DNA of 5,150 nucleotides, from positions 1-5,150 of the forward strand of contig CAUHLX010000222.1 in assembly GCA_959606705.1 (NCBI GenBank). The letters run 5' to 3'. A program made the position numbers and the translations under genes. Positions within the stretch are counted from its first letter, which is position 1. Each line of letters starts with the position of its first letter. This document shows, in pieces, positions 5,126-5,150 of the stretch. The notes below the pieces were generated by a model. The model searched no databases. It was not told where the DNA came from and was given only the letters and a program-made list of their open reading frames with translations. The stretch comes from an uncultured Bacillota bacterium (GTDB lineage: Bacteria; Bacillota; Clostridia; Peptostreptococcales; Anaerovoracaceae).

Positions 5126-5150
5126 TACGAATCTATTCTACCCGAAACAA

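Overview
The window looks like chromosomal DNA from a Gram-positive anaerobe of the phylum Bacillota, most likely class Clostridia. The evidence is the hrcA-grpE heat-shock order behind a perfect CIRCE operator, Shine-Dalgarno sites of the GGAGG type, and a cytidylate-kinase-like protein and a MepA-type MATE pump of kinds common in clostridia. I cannot name a genus from sequence alone.

Layout. Positions 1-1329 (minus strand) hold the start of a class I heat-shock operon: hrcA (277-1329), then the 5' part of grpE (1-293, running off the left edge). dnaK and dnaJ would be expected beyond the edge. Positions 1330-1554 are a divergent promoter region. It carries the hrcA promoter with CIRCE at its start site, a short palindrome, and a second promoter firing right. 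That second promoter drives a cytidylate-kinase-like gene (1555-2181, plus strand).

Positions 2182-2685 form a 504-bp gap with no gene I can support, lying between convergent transcription units. It is dense in inverted repeats: a run of hairpins ending in a strong bidirectional intrinsic terminator (2302-2343), then interleaved longer inverted repeats built around a recurring TTTTCGAC core. This is the least explained part of the window.

Positions 2686-5034 (minus strand) are a two-gene membrane transport operon. A MATE-family multidrug/cation antiporter is transcribed first. A cation diffusion facilitator (CDF)-like protein with an altered metal site follows 33 nt later. A candidate promoter lies at 5098-5125. 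An 8-bp inverted repeat is centred on its -10 box and another potential operator lies just downstream, suggesting repression by a regulator not seen here.

How the parts relate: HrcA represses its own operon at CIRCE and is released on heat stress, when GroEL becomes occupied. GrpE is the nucleotide exchange factor for DnaK. The kinase-like gene is a separate unit. The transporter operon is an independent efflux module. I see no CRISPR array, insertion sequence, tRNA or rRNA, and no clear new defence or mobile system. The main candidates for something undescribed are the structured intergenic region and the operator architecture of the transporter operon.
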